64,000 nucleotides of DNA, from contig JBMNLV010000010.1 in NCBI GenBank assembly GCA_050953005.1, positions 62,001-126,000 of the forward strand, read 5' to 3'. A model generated the notes under the pieces. It was given only the letters and a program-made list of their open reading frames with translations, was not told the origin of the DNA and ran no database searches. Below, piece by piece: positions 41,893 to 51,888 of the stretch. Origin of the DNA: UBA6115 sp050953005. GTDB taxonomy: Bacteria; Bacillota; Clostridia; Christensenellales; Aristaeellaceae. Position 1 is the first letter of the stretch, and every line of letters starts with the position of its first letter. A program made the position numbers and the translations under genes.

Positions 41893-43029
41893 ATGTGGCA
41901 AGACAGAAAGCGCTGGCTGCCTCCGGTCATCGGATTGATGCTTCTTGCCTTCGCGCTGTACCGTTTTGACGCCATCATCACTCTGTTCCAAACCTTATTG
42001 TCCATTTTATCCCCGTTTATCATGGGGTTGTTCATGGCGCTGTTGATCAGCCTGCCTCTGCGTTTGCTCGAGCGGGTCATTGTCCTGCCTGCCAACCGCC
42101 CGGCGCTCCATAAGATGCGTCGCGCCATTACGCTTACCTTGTCTGTCTTGATTGTTGCGGTGGTTATCGCGCTGCTGCTGATTGTTATCATCCCCGAGGT
42201 CACCGGCGCGGTCGAGCGCCTTATCAGGGTTATCCCAGGCTTGCTCAAGGATCTGGAGCTGTGGCTGATAGAGCGCAACGCCAATATCCGCCAGACACTG
42301 GGCCTGGTGAAAACCAACGAGGACGAAGTGCGCGATATCTTCCAGCAGGCTTATCAGTTTCTTGTGGGCGGACTGTCCTATTCCTCAGGCGTGGTCATCT
42401 CGGCTGCCGGTTTCCTGGTCAATCTGGTTGTTGGGCTGGTATTTGCCATTTATCTGTTGTTTAGCAAGGAGGTCCTTAAGGAACAGTTGTCCCGGCTGCT
42501 GCGAAGCCTGCTGCCGCCCAGGGCCAGCCGGCGCGCGCTGAAGATCATGCAGATGCTGATCCGCGCATACACCAACTTCCTGGGTGGACAGTTGCTGCAG
42601 GCCTTTATCTCCTCGGTTCTGACCACACTGGTATTGATGGTGTTCGGGTTTCCCTACGCGGTGCTCATTGGTCTGATTACTTTTGTATCGGCGCTGATTC
42701 CGTTTTTTGGACCCTTTATCTCGGGTGTCCTGGGCATGCTGCTGGTGCTGACGGTAAACCCGTCCCAGACCTTATGGTTTTTGCTGGCTTTCTTTATTGT
42801 CCAACAGCTCAGCGGTTCGGTCATTTACCCGCGCATCATGTCCAATGCCATTGATATTCCCTCCATTTGGGTGCTGGTGGCAGTGACCCTGGGCGGCGGC
42901 ATCATGGGCATTCCCGGCATGTTGCTGTTTATCCCCCTGACCGCTGTTGCCTTCCATTTAATCAGTGAGTATGTCAGCAATAAGGAACAGGCGGCCGGGG
43001 GCGGGGAGCAGAACATTGATACGTTGTGA
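41893..43029 (+). CDS. AI-2E family transporter (PerM/YdiK-like)
   Basis: A 378-aa polytopic protein of family AI-2E_transport (UPF0118). It has about eight membrane segments with a cytoplasmic or extracellular insert after residue ~110. The conserved C-terminal blocks ALIPFFGPFISGVLG and YPRIMSNAIDIPSIWVLVA are present. Despite the family name, members have diverse roles, including sodium/proton exchange, so the substrate is open. The ATG at 41893 follows AAAGGAGG. Its end overlaps the next ABC ATPase gene by 14 nt. Confidence 0.9.
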   Translation: MWQDRKRWLPPVIGLMLLAFALYRFDAIITLFQTLLSILSPFIMGLFMALLISLPLRLLERVIVLPANRPALHKMRRAITLTLSVLIVAVVIALLLIVIIPEVTGAVERLIRVIPGLLKDLELWLIERNANIRQTLGLVKTNEDEVRDIFQQAYQFLVGGLSYSSGVVISAAGFLVNLVVGLVFAIYLLFSKEVLKEQLSRLLRSLLPPRASRRALKIMQMLIRAYTNFLGGQLLQAFISSVLTTLVLMVFGFPYAVLIGLITFVSALIPFFGPFISGVLGMLLVLTVNPSQTLWFLLAFFIVQQLSGSVIYPRIMSNAIDIPSIWVLVAVTLGGGIMGIPGMLLFIPLTAVAFHLISEYVSNKEQAAGGGEQNIDTL

Positions 43030-43894
43030 AAATCTGACCCGCGCCTTTGAAGACGACGGGATTTTTGATATCAGCCTGCAGGTGCAGGCAGGGCAAATCC
43101 TGGGTTTGCTGGGCCCCGCCGGCGCGGGCAAGTCGGTCTTGCTGCGTGTGCTGGCCGGCCATTTACGCTCGCAAACCGGAACCGCATCTATTTTGGGGCT
43201 GGATTGCTGGCGCAGCCGCCGCCAGATTTTCCGACGGGCTGTCTATGCGCCTGTGGAGCCTGCGCTTGAAATGGACATGACCGGGGAAGAATACCTGAAC
43301 TTCTGCGCGCGATACCATGGAGGCTTCAATCCTGAAAAAGCACGCCGGCTGACCGAGCAAATGGACATTCCCTTAACCGGGCTGTGCCGCCATATGGGAC
43401 AGGAGGAGCGCAAGAAACTGGGGTTGCTTACAGCCTTGGCGCTTGATGCCGAAGTCTTCTTGCTGGATGAGCCTTTTATCGGCTTATCCGTATTTTCTCG
43501 AAGCGTGCTGGTCAACGCGCTGCAAGCGCTGCGCCAATCCGGTGCCGCGGTGTTGATGACTTCCCATGTGCTTGAGGAGGTGCGCCGTGCCTGCAGCCAT
43601 ATTGCCATCATCCGTCAGGGGCGTTTGGTAGTCACCCAGCCGGTGGAGGCTTTGAGCCTGACCCGTCAAAAAGTGTATCATATCACCTTTAGCAGCCCCC
43701 AGCATGCAGCTTCGTTTGCTGCTGAATGGGAAGCCGGGGTTGAGCTCATCGGTACCCGGGCTCTGGTGGCGATCCCGGCCAGCCCGCAGGCGCTGCTGCG
43801 TACCCTGGCGCGCTATGAGGTAGTAGATTTGATTGGCGGGCGTGAGGACGCTGAGGAGGGCTTTTTGCGTTATTACGGAGATGACATTGTATGA
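43016..43894 (+). CDS. ABC transporter ATP-binding protein with degenerate signature
   Basis: A 292-aa ATPase of an ABC-2 type transporter. Walker A is GPAGAGKSV (residues 33-41), Walker B LLDEP (149-153), and the switch His is in MTSHVLEE. The signature loop, normally LSGGQ or YSKGM, reads HMGQEERKK (126-134) with no Ser-Gly-Gly, which is unusual. The start is a TTG at 43016 with GGGGAG upstream. An upstream ATG reading from 42965 lies within the previous gene and lacks a ribosome binding site. It is coupled (ATGA) to the permease gene that follows. Confidence 0.82.
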   Translation: MIRCENLTRAFEDDGIFDISLQVQAGQILGLLGPAGAGKSVLLRVLAGHLRSQTGTASILGLDCWRSRRQIFRRAVYAPVEPALEMDMTGEEYLNFCARYHGGFNPEKARRLTEQMDIPLTGLCRHMGQEERKKLGLLTALALDAEVFLLDEPFIGLSVFSRSVLVNALQALRQSGAAVLMTSHVLEEVRRACSHIAIIRQGRLVVTQPVEALSLTRQKVYHITFSSPQHAASFAAEWEAGVELIGTRALVAIPASPQALLRTLARYEVVDLIGGREDAEEGFLRYYGDDIV

Positions 43895-44667
43895 TCAGCG
43901 CCTTGTTTTTTGCCAGATTCCGCTTCAAAAGACTGTTGGCGTGGCTGTTTGCGGCTTTTCTGCTGGGCGGGGGCGCGGTTGCGGCTTACCTGCCTGTTCC
44001 GCTTGAACAGCTTCGTTTTTTGCGGGAAGAAATGCCCGAATTATTTACAGTGCTGGGTTTTGTAGGCGATAGTAACCTGCCCGCCTTTGTACTTGGCGTT
44101 CTGTATGGCTTGCTGCTGCTGGTCCTGACCGGTATGCAGGCGGTGTCCTTGGGAAGACACTTGTTTGCCCGGCCGCTGGCGGACGGGCGTCTTGCGCAGC
44201 TGCTGGCGGCGCCTTATGCCAGGGCGTCAGTCCTGCTGGTTCATTTTCTGGTGTTGACAGCCTGGGGAGTGCTGACGCAGGCTGCCTGCCTGTTTGGCCA
44301 GATGCTTTCAGCCATGCTGCTTTTCCCGGGGGCGGATCTGGCCGCGCTGTCCCGTCTGACCATCGGTTTTATTCCAACAGCGCTGCTGTTGTCCTTTTGC
44401 TGCTGTCTGTTAGCGTTGGTGTCACCTGCTGAAGCGCGATATGCTCGCCGCGCGCGCTTGCTGTTTGCCCTGATGTTGATGTTGGCCATGGCTGCCCGCC
44501 TGCCCGGCCGGACACGCTTCTTGCGTTTTTTTAGCGTTTGGAGCTTGTTTGATGGACGTGGCCTGGCTTTCGGTACGGGCGGCTGGGGCTTGGCTGGCGT
44601 GGCCGGCGGGCTGACCCTGGTATGTTTGGCAGCTGCGGCGCTATATTTTCAACAGCGTGAGCTGTAA
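43891..44667 (+). CDS. ABC-2 type membrane protein
   Basis: A 258-aa protein with six predicted membrane segments and short loops, in the place of a permease for the ATPase encoded just upstream (ATGA overlap). The pattern of membrane segments fits ABC-2 permeases, but no strong family motif is seen. An exporter of a lipid, peptide or drug is possible. The substrate is unknown. Confidence 0.75.
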   Translation: MISALFFARFRFKRLLAWLFAAFLLGGGAVAAYLPVPLEQLRFLREEMPELFTVLGFVGDSNLPAFVLGVLYGLLLLVLTGMQAVSLGRHLFARPLADGRLAQLLAAPYARASVLLVHFLVLTAWGVLTQAACLFGQMLSAMLLFPGADLAALSRLTIGFIPTALLLSFCCCLLALVSPAEARYARRARLLFALMLMLAMAARLPGRTRFLRFFSVWSLFDGRGLAFGTGGWGLAGVAGGLTLVCLAAAALYFQQREL

Positions 44668-44682
44668 TGGAGGGTGATGTTG

Positions 44683-46950
44683 ATGTCCGGATTTGTTGTT
44701 CATCCCTGGAAGGTCATTCAGTCCAGCTTTGATCCGAAAGCACAGCGCTTTGCCGAAAGCCTGATGTCCCTGGGCAACGGCGCGATGGGGCTGAGAGGCA
44801 ACTTTGAAGAGTCGTATTCCGGCGACAGCCTGCAGGGAACCTACATCGGCGGTGTCTGGTTCCCTGACAAGACGCGCGTGGGTTGGTGGAAGAACGGCTA
44901 TCCCAATTACTTCGGCAAGGTCATCAACGCCATGAACCTCATTGGTTTGAAGGTGATGGTGGACGGGGTTTGTCTGGATGCTGCGCGGCTTGATGTTGTG
45001 CGCTTTTATCGTGAGCTGGACATGTATACCGGCGTCCTTCGCCGGGAGATGATGCTGCGCACGCCACAGGGGATGGTCAGCGTCATGGCGGAGCGCTTTG
45101 TGTCCATGGCGGACGCTACCTGCCTGGCGCTGCGGTATGAGGTTACGGCTGATTATCCTGCCACTGTGGAAATCACCGCCTTTCTGGATGGTGAGGTGCG
45201 CAATGAGGACAGCAATTATGATGAGCTGTTCTGGGAACAGATGGATGCTGGCATTGTAGAGCATGCTCAGGGCGCTTACCTTGTCAGCCGTACCCGTGAC
45301 AATCCCTTTCATACGCCGCGATTTACGGTGGCAGGCGCCTTCAGGGTGCAAACCGATATGGACTACATCACTGATGAAGCGAGATTGGGTTATGCCGGTC
45401 TCACCTTCCATAAAGCCATCGCACCGGGCGAGAAGGCTGCGCTGGACAAAATCATCTGTATCGCGACCGACCGGGACTACGCGACTTCCGACCTGGCTGA
45501 TACCGCAAAGCGGTTTGTGCGCGGCTCGGCCAAATTGGGCTATGAGGGGCTCAAGGCTCTGCATACCTCGGCTTGGGCCGCCAAATGGGAGCGTGCGGAT
45601 GTCACCATTGAGGGGGACGAGGCAGCCCAGCAGGGCATTCGCTTTAATCTTTTCCATCTGCTGTCCACCTACACCGGGGAGGATGCCAGGCTCAACATCG
45701 GCCCCAAGGGTTTTACCGGGGAAAAATATGGCGGCGCCACCTACTGGGATACCGAAGCCTACTGTTTCCCGGTCTATATGGCTATTGCCGGGCAGGAGGT
45801 GGCCAGGCAGCTGTTGCACTATCGCCATGAGCAGTTGCCCGGCGCTTACCACAACGCCGCTCAGCAGGGCCTGCCCGGCGCGCTGTATCCCATGGTCACC
45901 TTCAATGGCATAGAATGCCATAACGAGTGGGAGATCACCTTCATGGAGATCCACCGCAACGGCGCCATCGCACACGCGATTTACGAATATACCACCTATA
46001 CCGGGGACAGATCCTATCTGTTGGATGAGGGTCTGGACGTGCTGCTGGGCATCGCGCGTTTTTGGTTGGGCCGCGTGCACTTCAACGAGCGCACCGGGCG
46101 TTACATGATTCATGGCGTCACCGGCCCCAATGAGTACGAGAACAACGTCAACAACAACTGGTATACCAACCGTATCGCAGCCTGGTGCCTGGATTTTTTC
46201 CGCTATGCCTATTCGGATGCCACTGCGAAAAAGCAGGCGCAGCTTGGTGTATCCAAGGATGAGCTCGCGCGTATGGAGCAAGTGGCGCAAAAGATGTACT
46301 ACCCGGTGGATGAGCAACTGGGTGTCTTTGTCCAGCACGATACCTTCCTTGACAAGCATATCATGCCGGCGGACCGGTTGTCCCCTGAAGACAGGCCATT
46401 GAACCAACACTGGAGCTGGGACCGTATCCTGCGCTCCTGCTTTATCAAGCAGGCTGATGTGCTTCAGGGGCTGTACTTCCTGGGTCATCTCTATGACCGG
46501 GATACCAAGAAGCGCAATTTTGATTTCTATGAGCCCTTGACCGTGCATGAGTCCTCACTTTCGCCTTGTGTGCATGCCATTCTGGCTGCTGAGATCGGCT
46601 ACGAACAAAAGGCGGTTGAATTGTATCACCGTACTGCGCGGCTGGATTTGGACAACATCAATAACGACACCGAGGATGGTCTGCACATCACCAGCATGTC
46701 CGGTTCCTGGCTGGTAATCGCGCGCGGCTTTGCCGGCATGCGTACCGACAACGGGCTGTCCTTATGGCCTTTCCTGCCCAGTGGCTGGACGGCCTATTCT
46801 TTCCGATTTGATTACCGTGGCCGCGTGATCAACCTGGCGATGGATGGTGCGGGCGTCAAGCTGACGCTGGTGTCCGGGCCTGCTGTTTCGCTGCGTGTGT
46901 GGGATGAGGCTATCCGATTGGAACATGAATGGATTAAACAGGGGGATTGA
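44683..46950 (+). CDS. mapA: Maltose phosphorylase (GH65)
   Basis: A 755-aa cytoplasmic phosphorylase splitting maltose with phosphate into beta-glucose 1-phosphate and glucose. The length and blocks match Lactobacillus maltose phosphorylase closely: YSGDSLQGTYIGGVWFPDKT, DARLNIGPKGFTGEKYGGAT, HGVTGPNEYENNVNNNW with the catalytic acid Glu, and YIKQGDVLQG-like FIKQADVLQG. The start at 44683 has GGAGGG 8 nt upstream. GTG, ATG and TTG codons just before it are badly spaced. No beta-phosphoglucomutase or maltose importer is encoded in the window, though the CUT1 importer at 1.5-4.6 kb could supply substrate. Other GH65 disaccharide phosphorylases remain possible. Confidence 0.9.
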   Translation: MSGFVVHPWKVIQSSFDPKAQRFAESLMSLGNGAMGLRGNFEESYSGDSLQGTYIGGVWFPDKTRVGWWKNGYPNYFGKVINAMNLIGLKVMVDGVCLDAARLDVVRFYRELDMYTGVLRREMMLRTPQGMVSVMAERFVSMADATCLALRYEVTADYPATVEITAFLDGEVRNEDSNYDELFWEQMDAGIVEHAQGAYLVSRTRDNPFHTPRFTVAGAFRVQTDMDYITDEARLGYAGLTFHKAIAPGEKAALDKIICIATDRDYATSDLADTAKRFVRGSAKLGYEGLKALHTSAWAAKWERADVTIEGDEAAQQGIRFNLFHLLSTYTGEDARLNIGPKGFTGEKYGGATYWDTEAYCFPVYMAIAGQEVARQLLHYRHEQLPGAYHNAAQQGLPGALYPMVTFNGIECHNEWEITFMEIHRNGAIAHAIYEYTTYTGDRSYLLDEGLDVLLGIARFWLGRVHFNERTGRYMIHGVTGPNEYENNVNNNWYTNRIAAWCLDFFRYAYSDATAKKQAQLGVSKDELARMEQVAQKMYYPVDEQLGVFVQHDTFLDKHIMPADRLSPEDRPLNQHWSWDRILRSCFIKQADVLQGLYFLGHLYDRDTKKRNFDFYEPLTVHESSLSPCVHAILAAEIGYEQKAVELYHRTARLDLDNINNDTEDGLHITSMSGSWLVIARGFAGMRTDNGLSLWPFLPSGWTAYSFRFDYRGRVINLAMDGAGVKLTLVSGPAVSLRVWDEAIRLEHEWIKQGD

Positions 46951-46952
46951 CA

Positions 46953-47753
46953 ATGAAAAAATTATTTATTTCCGCTGACATCGAAGGGACCTGCGGCATT
47001 GCCGCCTGGGACGAGACACACAAAGATCATCCGGATTACGAGCGTTATGCCCTGCGTATGAGCCGCGAGGTGGCCGCTGCCTGCGAGGGCGCGCTGGAGG
47101 GGGGCATGGATCTGGTCATGGTGCGCGATGCCCATGGCTCAGCGCGCAACCTGGACTGGTCCTGCCTGCCTAGGCAGGTGCAGTTGATCCGCGGCTGGGG
47201 CCAGGATCCGCTGTGCATGATGTCAGGCCTGGATGAGTCCTTCTACGGTGCGGTATTTACCGGTTACCACGATCTGGCCGGTTCCGGGGAAAACCCGCTG
47301 TCGCACACCATGTCCACCAGCCTTGTGTGGTTGACGCTCAATGGCGAACCCTTGGGCGAGGCGCACATCAATGCCTACACCGCGGCTTTTTATCAGGTAC
47401 CGCTGCTGGCGCTGAGCGGGGACAGCGGCATCTGTGCCAAGGCCAAGGCCTTGGTGCCCGCATGCAGGACAGTGGCTGTCAACCGCGGCGCCGGCAATCT
47501 GGTGCACAGCATTCACCCGGAGGTGGCTCTTGTCAAAATCCGTGAAGCCGTGCGTCAGGCTTGCCGTGAGAACCGTGATTCCTTCGCCCTGAAGCTGCCC
47601 GAGACCTTCTGTCTGGATGTGCGTTTTTCACAGCATGCCAAGGCATACTCCGCCGGCTTTTACCCGGGTGTCAAGCGCCTGGACAGCCACACGCTGCGCT
47701 ATGAGGCGGATGACTGGTACGAGGTGTTGCGCATGATGCACTTTTGCCTATGA
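46953..47753 (+). CDS. M55-family D-aminopeptidase (DppA-like)
   Basis: A 266-aa zinc peptidase of family M55. The metal-binding ISADIEGTCGI (Asp and Glu) lies at the N-terminus, with VMVRDAHGSARN, FTGYHDLAG and GEAHINAYTA containing further ligands. Bacillus DppA cleaves D-Ala-D-Ala and D-Ala-Gly-Gly, so recycling of peptidoglycan or dietary D-peptides is plausible. The ATG at 46953 follows GGGGGA, 2 nt after the mapA stop. It overlaps the next gene by 4 nt (ATGA). Confidence 0.9.
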   Translation: MKKLFISADIEGTCGIAAWDETHKDHPDYERYALRMSREVAAACEGALEGGMDLVMVRDAHGSARNLDWSCLPRQVQLIRGWGQDPLCMMSGLDESFYGAVFTGYHDLAGSGENPLSHTMSTSLVWLTLNGEPLGEAHINAYTAAFYQVPLLALSGDSGICAKAKALVPACRTVAVNRGAGNLVHSIHPEVALVKIREAVRQACRENRDSFALKLPETFCLDVRFSQHAKAYSAGFYPGVKRLDSHTLRYEADDWYEVLRMMHFCL

Positions 47754-49174
47754 AAATCAAGGCTAAAAACTGCATCGGCCTGCCGATCGGTTTGTTGATG
47801 ATGGCGTTGCCGCTCTTTCTGCCTGTCGTGGGCGGTCTGACCCGCGAGGCGATGCGGGTGCTGGGGGTCTTTCTGGGGACTGTCGTTCTCTGGCTGTTTG
47901 TGGACATCACCTGGCCCAGCGTGCTGGCGCTGCTGGCGCTGGCCTTGGTGCCGGGGATCACCACCAACGCGGTGATCACAGCTTCCTTTGGCAATGCCAC
48001 CATCTGGTTTTTGGTGTTTTCCTTCCTGCTTACCTATGCGATGAGACAAACCGGCTTCCTGCGCCGCTTGGCTCTGGCTTTTCTCAACAGCCGCCTGGCC
48101 CGCCGGGGAACCTGGGCCTTCGTGTTCATGTTTCTGCTGGCGGTGCTGGCGCTGGGCAGCTTTATCGCGCCCACGGTCACTTTCCTGATGTATTTCGCCT
48201 TGCACCGGGAGGTCGCCCAGGCGTTGGGCCTCACGCCTGGCAGCGCGCTGGCCCGTGCGCTGATGATAGGAACAGCTTGTGTAACCTCCATCTCCTGCGC
48301 AATGACGCCCATTGCGCACACCTTTCCTTTGATGGCGCTGGGTTTTTATGAAACAGCGACCGGGCAGGCCATTACGTATTTGGCCTATCTGAAGATCGGT
48401 CTGCCGGCGGGTATCGTGCTGTTTTTGCTGACCCTGCTGCTGTTGTACCTTGGTTTCCAAAAAGCGTTTCGAGCCGAGCAGGTGTATATTGCTGCGTTGT
48501 GTTTACCCGCAAGCGGTGATTTTACAGCGCGTGAGCTGGCCTCAGCTCTTGTTTTCTTTCTTGTTATCATGGCTTGGCTGCTGTCAGGCATCCTGCCCGG
48601 AGTCTTTAAACCCTTGGCTGACTTGGGAACAGTATGGCCGGCGATGCTGGGTGTGGTGCTGCTCAGCGCCGTGCCGGTCAGCGGATCGCCCGTTCTGGAT
48701 GTCAAGCAGGGCCTGGCGCAGGGGGTGTCCTGGTCCAGCATCCTCTTGTGCGCGGCAGCGCTCGCGCTGGGTAAGTTTGTCAGTGATGAGCAGTACGGTA
48801 TCACGGAATTGGTGGGGGAGAGCCTCCAGCCCCTGATGACTTCTCTGGGCAGTGTCGGGGTGCTGCTGGTTTTGATTGCCGCAACCATTGTGATGACTAA
48901 CTTCATGTCAAACATTGTTACGACCACTCTGATGTACAATGTGTCAGCTGCTGTCTTGCCGCTGATGGCGCTGGCGGGCAACGCGCTTGACGCGCAGACT
49001 GTAGCCATCCTGGTGGGCTTGTGCGCTTCCCTGGCCTTTGCCACACCCCCCGCCATTGCCCATATCGCGTTGGCTGCCGGCTCTGATTGGGCCGGCCCAG
49101 GGGATATGCTGTGTTATGGCGGAGTGCTGGCGGTTATTTCCATCCCGGTTGTCCTGTTGTTCACATTGCTGTAA
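47750..49174 (+). CDS. DASS-family (CitT/SLC13-like) anion transporter
   Basis: A 474-aa membrane protein with eleven or more hydrophobic segments, related to sodium- or proton-coupled di- and tricarboxylate transporters. The second SNT-type motif appears as TNFMSNIVTTT and the preceding ASFGNATIWFLVFSFLL is a family block. The first SNT motif is altered (TSISCAMTP), so the substrate may differ from succinate or citrate. Its ATG overlaps the peptidase stop. The start is clear but its ribosome binding site is weak, consistent with coupling. Confidence 0.85.
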   Translation: MKIKAKNCIGLPIGLLMMALPLFLPVVGGLTREAMRVLGVFLGTVVLWLFVDITWPSVLALLALALVPGITTNAVITASFGNATIWFLVFSFLLTYAMRQTGFLRRLALAFLNSRLARRGTWAFVFMFLLAVLALGSFIAPTVTFLMYFALHREVAQALGLTPGSALARALMIGTACVTSISCAMTPIAHTFPLMALGFYETATGQAITYLAYLKIGLPAGIVLFLLTLLLLYLGFQKAFRAEQVYIAALCLPASGDFTARELASALVFFLVIMAWLLSGILPGVFKPLADLGTVWPAMLGVVLLSAVPVSGSPVLDVKQGLAQGVSWSSILLCAAALALGKFVSDEQYGITELVGESLQPLMTSLGSVGVLLVLIAATIVMTNFMSNIVTTTLMYNVSAAVLPLMALAGNALDAQTVAILVGLCASLAFATPPAIAHIALAAGSDWAGPGDMLCYGGVLAVISIPVVLLFTLL

Positions 49175-49190
49175 ATAAAGGAGGTAGATT

Positions 49191-50033
49191 ATGAAATCAT
49201 TTCCCATCGGCGTCATGCTTGAATCCTTCCGCCTGCCTATTGCGGAAGCACTTGAAAAGGCTGCTGCCCTTGGCGTTCAGGGCATCCAGGTCTATGCTAC
49301 CACCGGAGAACTGGCGCCGGAGAACCTTAACCCTGGTCAGCGCCGGGAATTTCTAAAGCGTGTAAAAGACGCGGGGCTGGTGGTTTCTGCCGTGTGCGGT
49401 GATCTGGGACATGGATTCGGCAACGCGGACAAGAACCCTGTTCTGGTCGAAAAATCCAAGCGTATCCTTGACCTGTCAAAGGAGTGGGAATGCGGTATTG
49501 TCACCACACATATCGGTGTTGTGCCCGCTGATCCTTCTCACACACGCTATGGTGTCATGCAGCAGGCCTGCGGTACCCTGGCGCGCTATGCGGACAGTGT
49601 GGATGCGAAATTTGCCGTGGAGACCGGGCCTGAGACCGCCGGTACGCTCAAGGCTTTCTTGGATTCTTTGTATTCGCGCGGCGTATCTGTCAACCTTGAT
49701 CCGGCCAACCTTGTCATGGTTACCGGGGATGATCCTATTCAGGCGGTGTACACCCTGAAGGACTATATCGTCCATACCCACGCAAAAGATGGAAGGCGTC
49801 TGTATTACCGGGATCCGGAAAAGGTCTATGGTATTGTGTTTGATGAGTCTTTGACCAGCCCCTCTTTTGAGGAGTTGCCGCTGGGCACAGGCTGTGTGGA
49901 TTTTCCGCGCTATCTGGACGCTTTACGTGACATCGGCTACAAAGGGTTTTTGACGATCGAGCGCGAGGTGGGGGAGGATCCCGCCGGCGATATCGGCAAG
50001 GCGGTTGCCTTCTTGCGAGACTTATTTGTCTGA
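49191..50033 (+). CDS. Sugar phosphate isomerase/epimerase (TIM barrel)
   Basis: A 280-aa AP endonuclease 2-like TIM barrel. Likely metal ligands are the Glu in FAVETGPE, the Asp in VNLDPANL, the His and Asp in VHTHAKDG, and the Glu of LTIEREVGED. AAAGGAGG precedes the ATG at 49191. It ends the cluster that began with the AI-2E-family gene. It is not closely similar to the isomerase-like protein at 35.8 kb. Confidence 0.85.
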   Translation: MKSFPIGVMLESFRLPIAEALEKAAALGVQGIQVYATTGELAPENLNPGQRREFLKRVKDAGLVVSAVCGDLGHGFGNADKNPVLVEKSKRILDLSKEWECGIVTTHIGVVPADPSHTRYGVMQQACGTLARYADSVDAKFAVETGPETAGTLKAFLDSLYSRGVSVNLDPANLVMVTGDDPIQAVYTLKDYIVHTHAKDGRRLYYRDPEKVYGIVFDESLTSPSFEELPLGTGCVDFPRYLDALRDIGYKGFLTIEREVGEDPAGDIGKAVAFLRDLFV

Positions 50034-50088
50034 AATTACACTGCTTTTGGGAAGTACAAAGCAGATTCACTAGAACCTGCATAATTTC

Positions 50089-50117
50089 TTGACGCCCGGG
50101 TTTTGGACGGTTAAGAT
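50089..50117 (+). promoter_or_regulatory. Promoter of heterodimeric ABC exporter
   Basis: TTGACG, a 17-nt spacer, then TAAGAT. The start site lies about 20 nt before the first exporter gene, which has GGGAGG as ribosome binding site. Confidence 0.5.
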
Positions 50118-50144
50118 AGCCCGAGAGATAACCGGGAGGTATTC

Positions 50145-51888
50145 ATGAATTCGACACGCCGAATTCTGGGCCTGCTCAAGCCCTATCGTGGCATGGTCTT
50201 GCTGGGGTTCCTGTTCCAGACCGTTGTGATTGGCACCCGATTGATCCAGCCCCTGATCACCAGGCAAGTGGTCAACGATGTCATTATCGCAGGCAGGCAT
50301 CAGCTTTTGGTTCAATTGTGTCTGACTTTGCTTGGCCTTTCCCTGACACGGGCAATCAGCTCCTATATTCGCGTCCAAATGATGGAGCGCGCATCCCAAA
50401 ACGTGGCCTATGACCTGCGCACAGGCTTGTTTCGGCACCTGCAAACGATGTCTTTTTCGTTTTACGATCAAAACCGTGTTGGCGAAATCATGTCGCGCAT
50501 GACCGGCGACCTGGAGGGTGTACGCGATTATCTGGCTGGCGGCATTATTACCATGTTTGAGCAGGCCATTACCTTCTTTGGCGCGCTGGTATTCATGTTT
50601 ACGCTGTCCTGGCAGGCTACACTGACCATTATCGCCGTGCTGCCGCTGATTTCTTGGATTGCTTTCCGCTTTCGCAGCCGTATCCGTCCGGTATTCCGTG
50701 AGGCGCGTGAGCAGACTGCTACGCTCAACACCCGTGTGCAGGAGAATCTTGCCGGCATCCATGTAGTTAAGGCTTTTGTACGTGAACAGTATGAGTGCGA
50801 TCTGTTTGAACAGGAGAACCGCAAACTGCTGGGCATCAACCTCAAGATAACCGACATCTGGCGTACTTATGTGCCTATTATGCACGGGTTGTCGGAGATT
50901 TGCACGCCTCTGGTGCTGGCGACAGGATCGGTGCTTATTGCCGTGGGGCATATGGATATTGGTACCCTGGTGGGCGTGACCGGTTATATCTGGATGCTGA
51001 CCCAGCCCATGCGTATGCTCTCTCAGATGATCAACGGCATGACCCGGGCGGCTACCAGCGCGGAGAAAATTTTCTATTACCTGGATCTGGGCCCCAGCAT
51101 CCGCGATGATGACAAACCGCAGACTGTGAGTGAGCGCAAGGGGCGTGTGGAGTTTGAGAACGTCACCTTTGCCTACGACCAGCAGCCGGTGCTCAAGGAT
51201 ATCAGCTTTGTTGCCGAGCCCGGCCAGACAGTGGCCATCATGGGCGCGACCGGCGCGGGCAAAACCAGTTTGGTACGTTTGCTTTCGCGCAGCTACGAAG
51301 TCACTTCCGGGCGCGTCTTGATAGATGGCGTGGATGTACGCAAGCAAAGGCTTAAGGAATTGCGCTATGGCATCGGCTATGTGCCGCAGGAGACTTTCCT
51401 GTTTTCCGAGTCCTTGTTTGAGAATATCCGTTTTGGCCGGCCGGAAGCGTCCTTTGATGCGGTGGTTGCGGCAGCCCGAGCCGCGCAGGCGGAGGACTTT
51501 ATTGAGGACATGCCGCAAAAGTATGAAACCGTGGTCGGTGAGCGCGGCGTAGGATTGTCCGGAGGCCAGAAACAGCGCACAGCCATTGCGCGCGCTTTAT
51601 TGATTGACCCCAGCATCCTTGTGCTTGATGATGCTACATCAGCTGTGGATATGCAAACAGAATACCTCATCCAGCAACATCTGGAGCGTTCCATTCAAGG
51701 GACGTACCACGTTCATCATCGCTCATCGAATGTCCTCGGTCAAAAACGCGGATTTGATTCTGGTGCTCAACCAGGGCCGGATTGCCGAGCGGGGCAGCCA
51801 TCAGGAGCTGATGGCGCTCAAGGGTGAGTACTGGCAGATGTGGCAGGATCAACTGACCTCTATCGTCGGCGATGGAGGTGTTGCCTGA
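50145..51888 (+). CDS. ABC exporter subunit A, frameshifted near its 3' end
   Basis: Half-transporter with six N-terminal membrane segments and an ATPase domain. Walker A is GATGAGKTS (about residue 367), the signature is LSGGQKQR (about 470), and Walker B reads LVLDDATSA, with Asp instead of the catalytic Glu. That Asp marks the degenerate partner of a TM287/288- or BmrCD-type heterodimer. At about 51697 an extra A shifts the frame. The continuous reading then ends at 51827 with an unrelated tail, while the correct H-loop (TTFIIAHRMSSV) and C-terminus continue in another frame to 51888. The uninterrupted product would lack the switch His. The cause is either a mutation or an assembly error. 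Confidence 0.85.

Noticed and set aside
44641..46548. A 635-codon open frame on the minus strand opposite the maltose phosphorylase gene
   Set aside because: It lies entirely antisense to a well-supported GH65 gene, has no ribosome binding site, and its translation matches no family; it reflects codon bias on the coding strand.
50070..51518. A 482-codon minus-strand open frame opposite ABC exporter subunit A
   Set aside because: Antisense shadow of a clear ABC transporter with low-complexity His/Gln/Arg-rich translation and no start signals.
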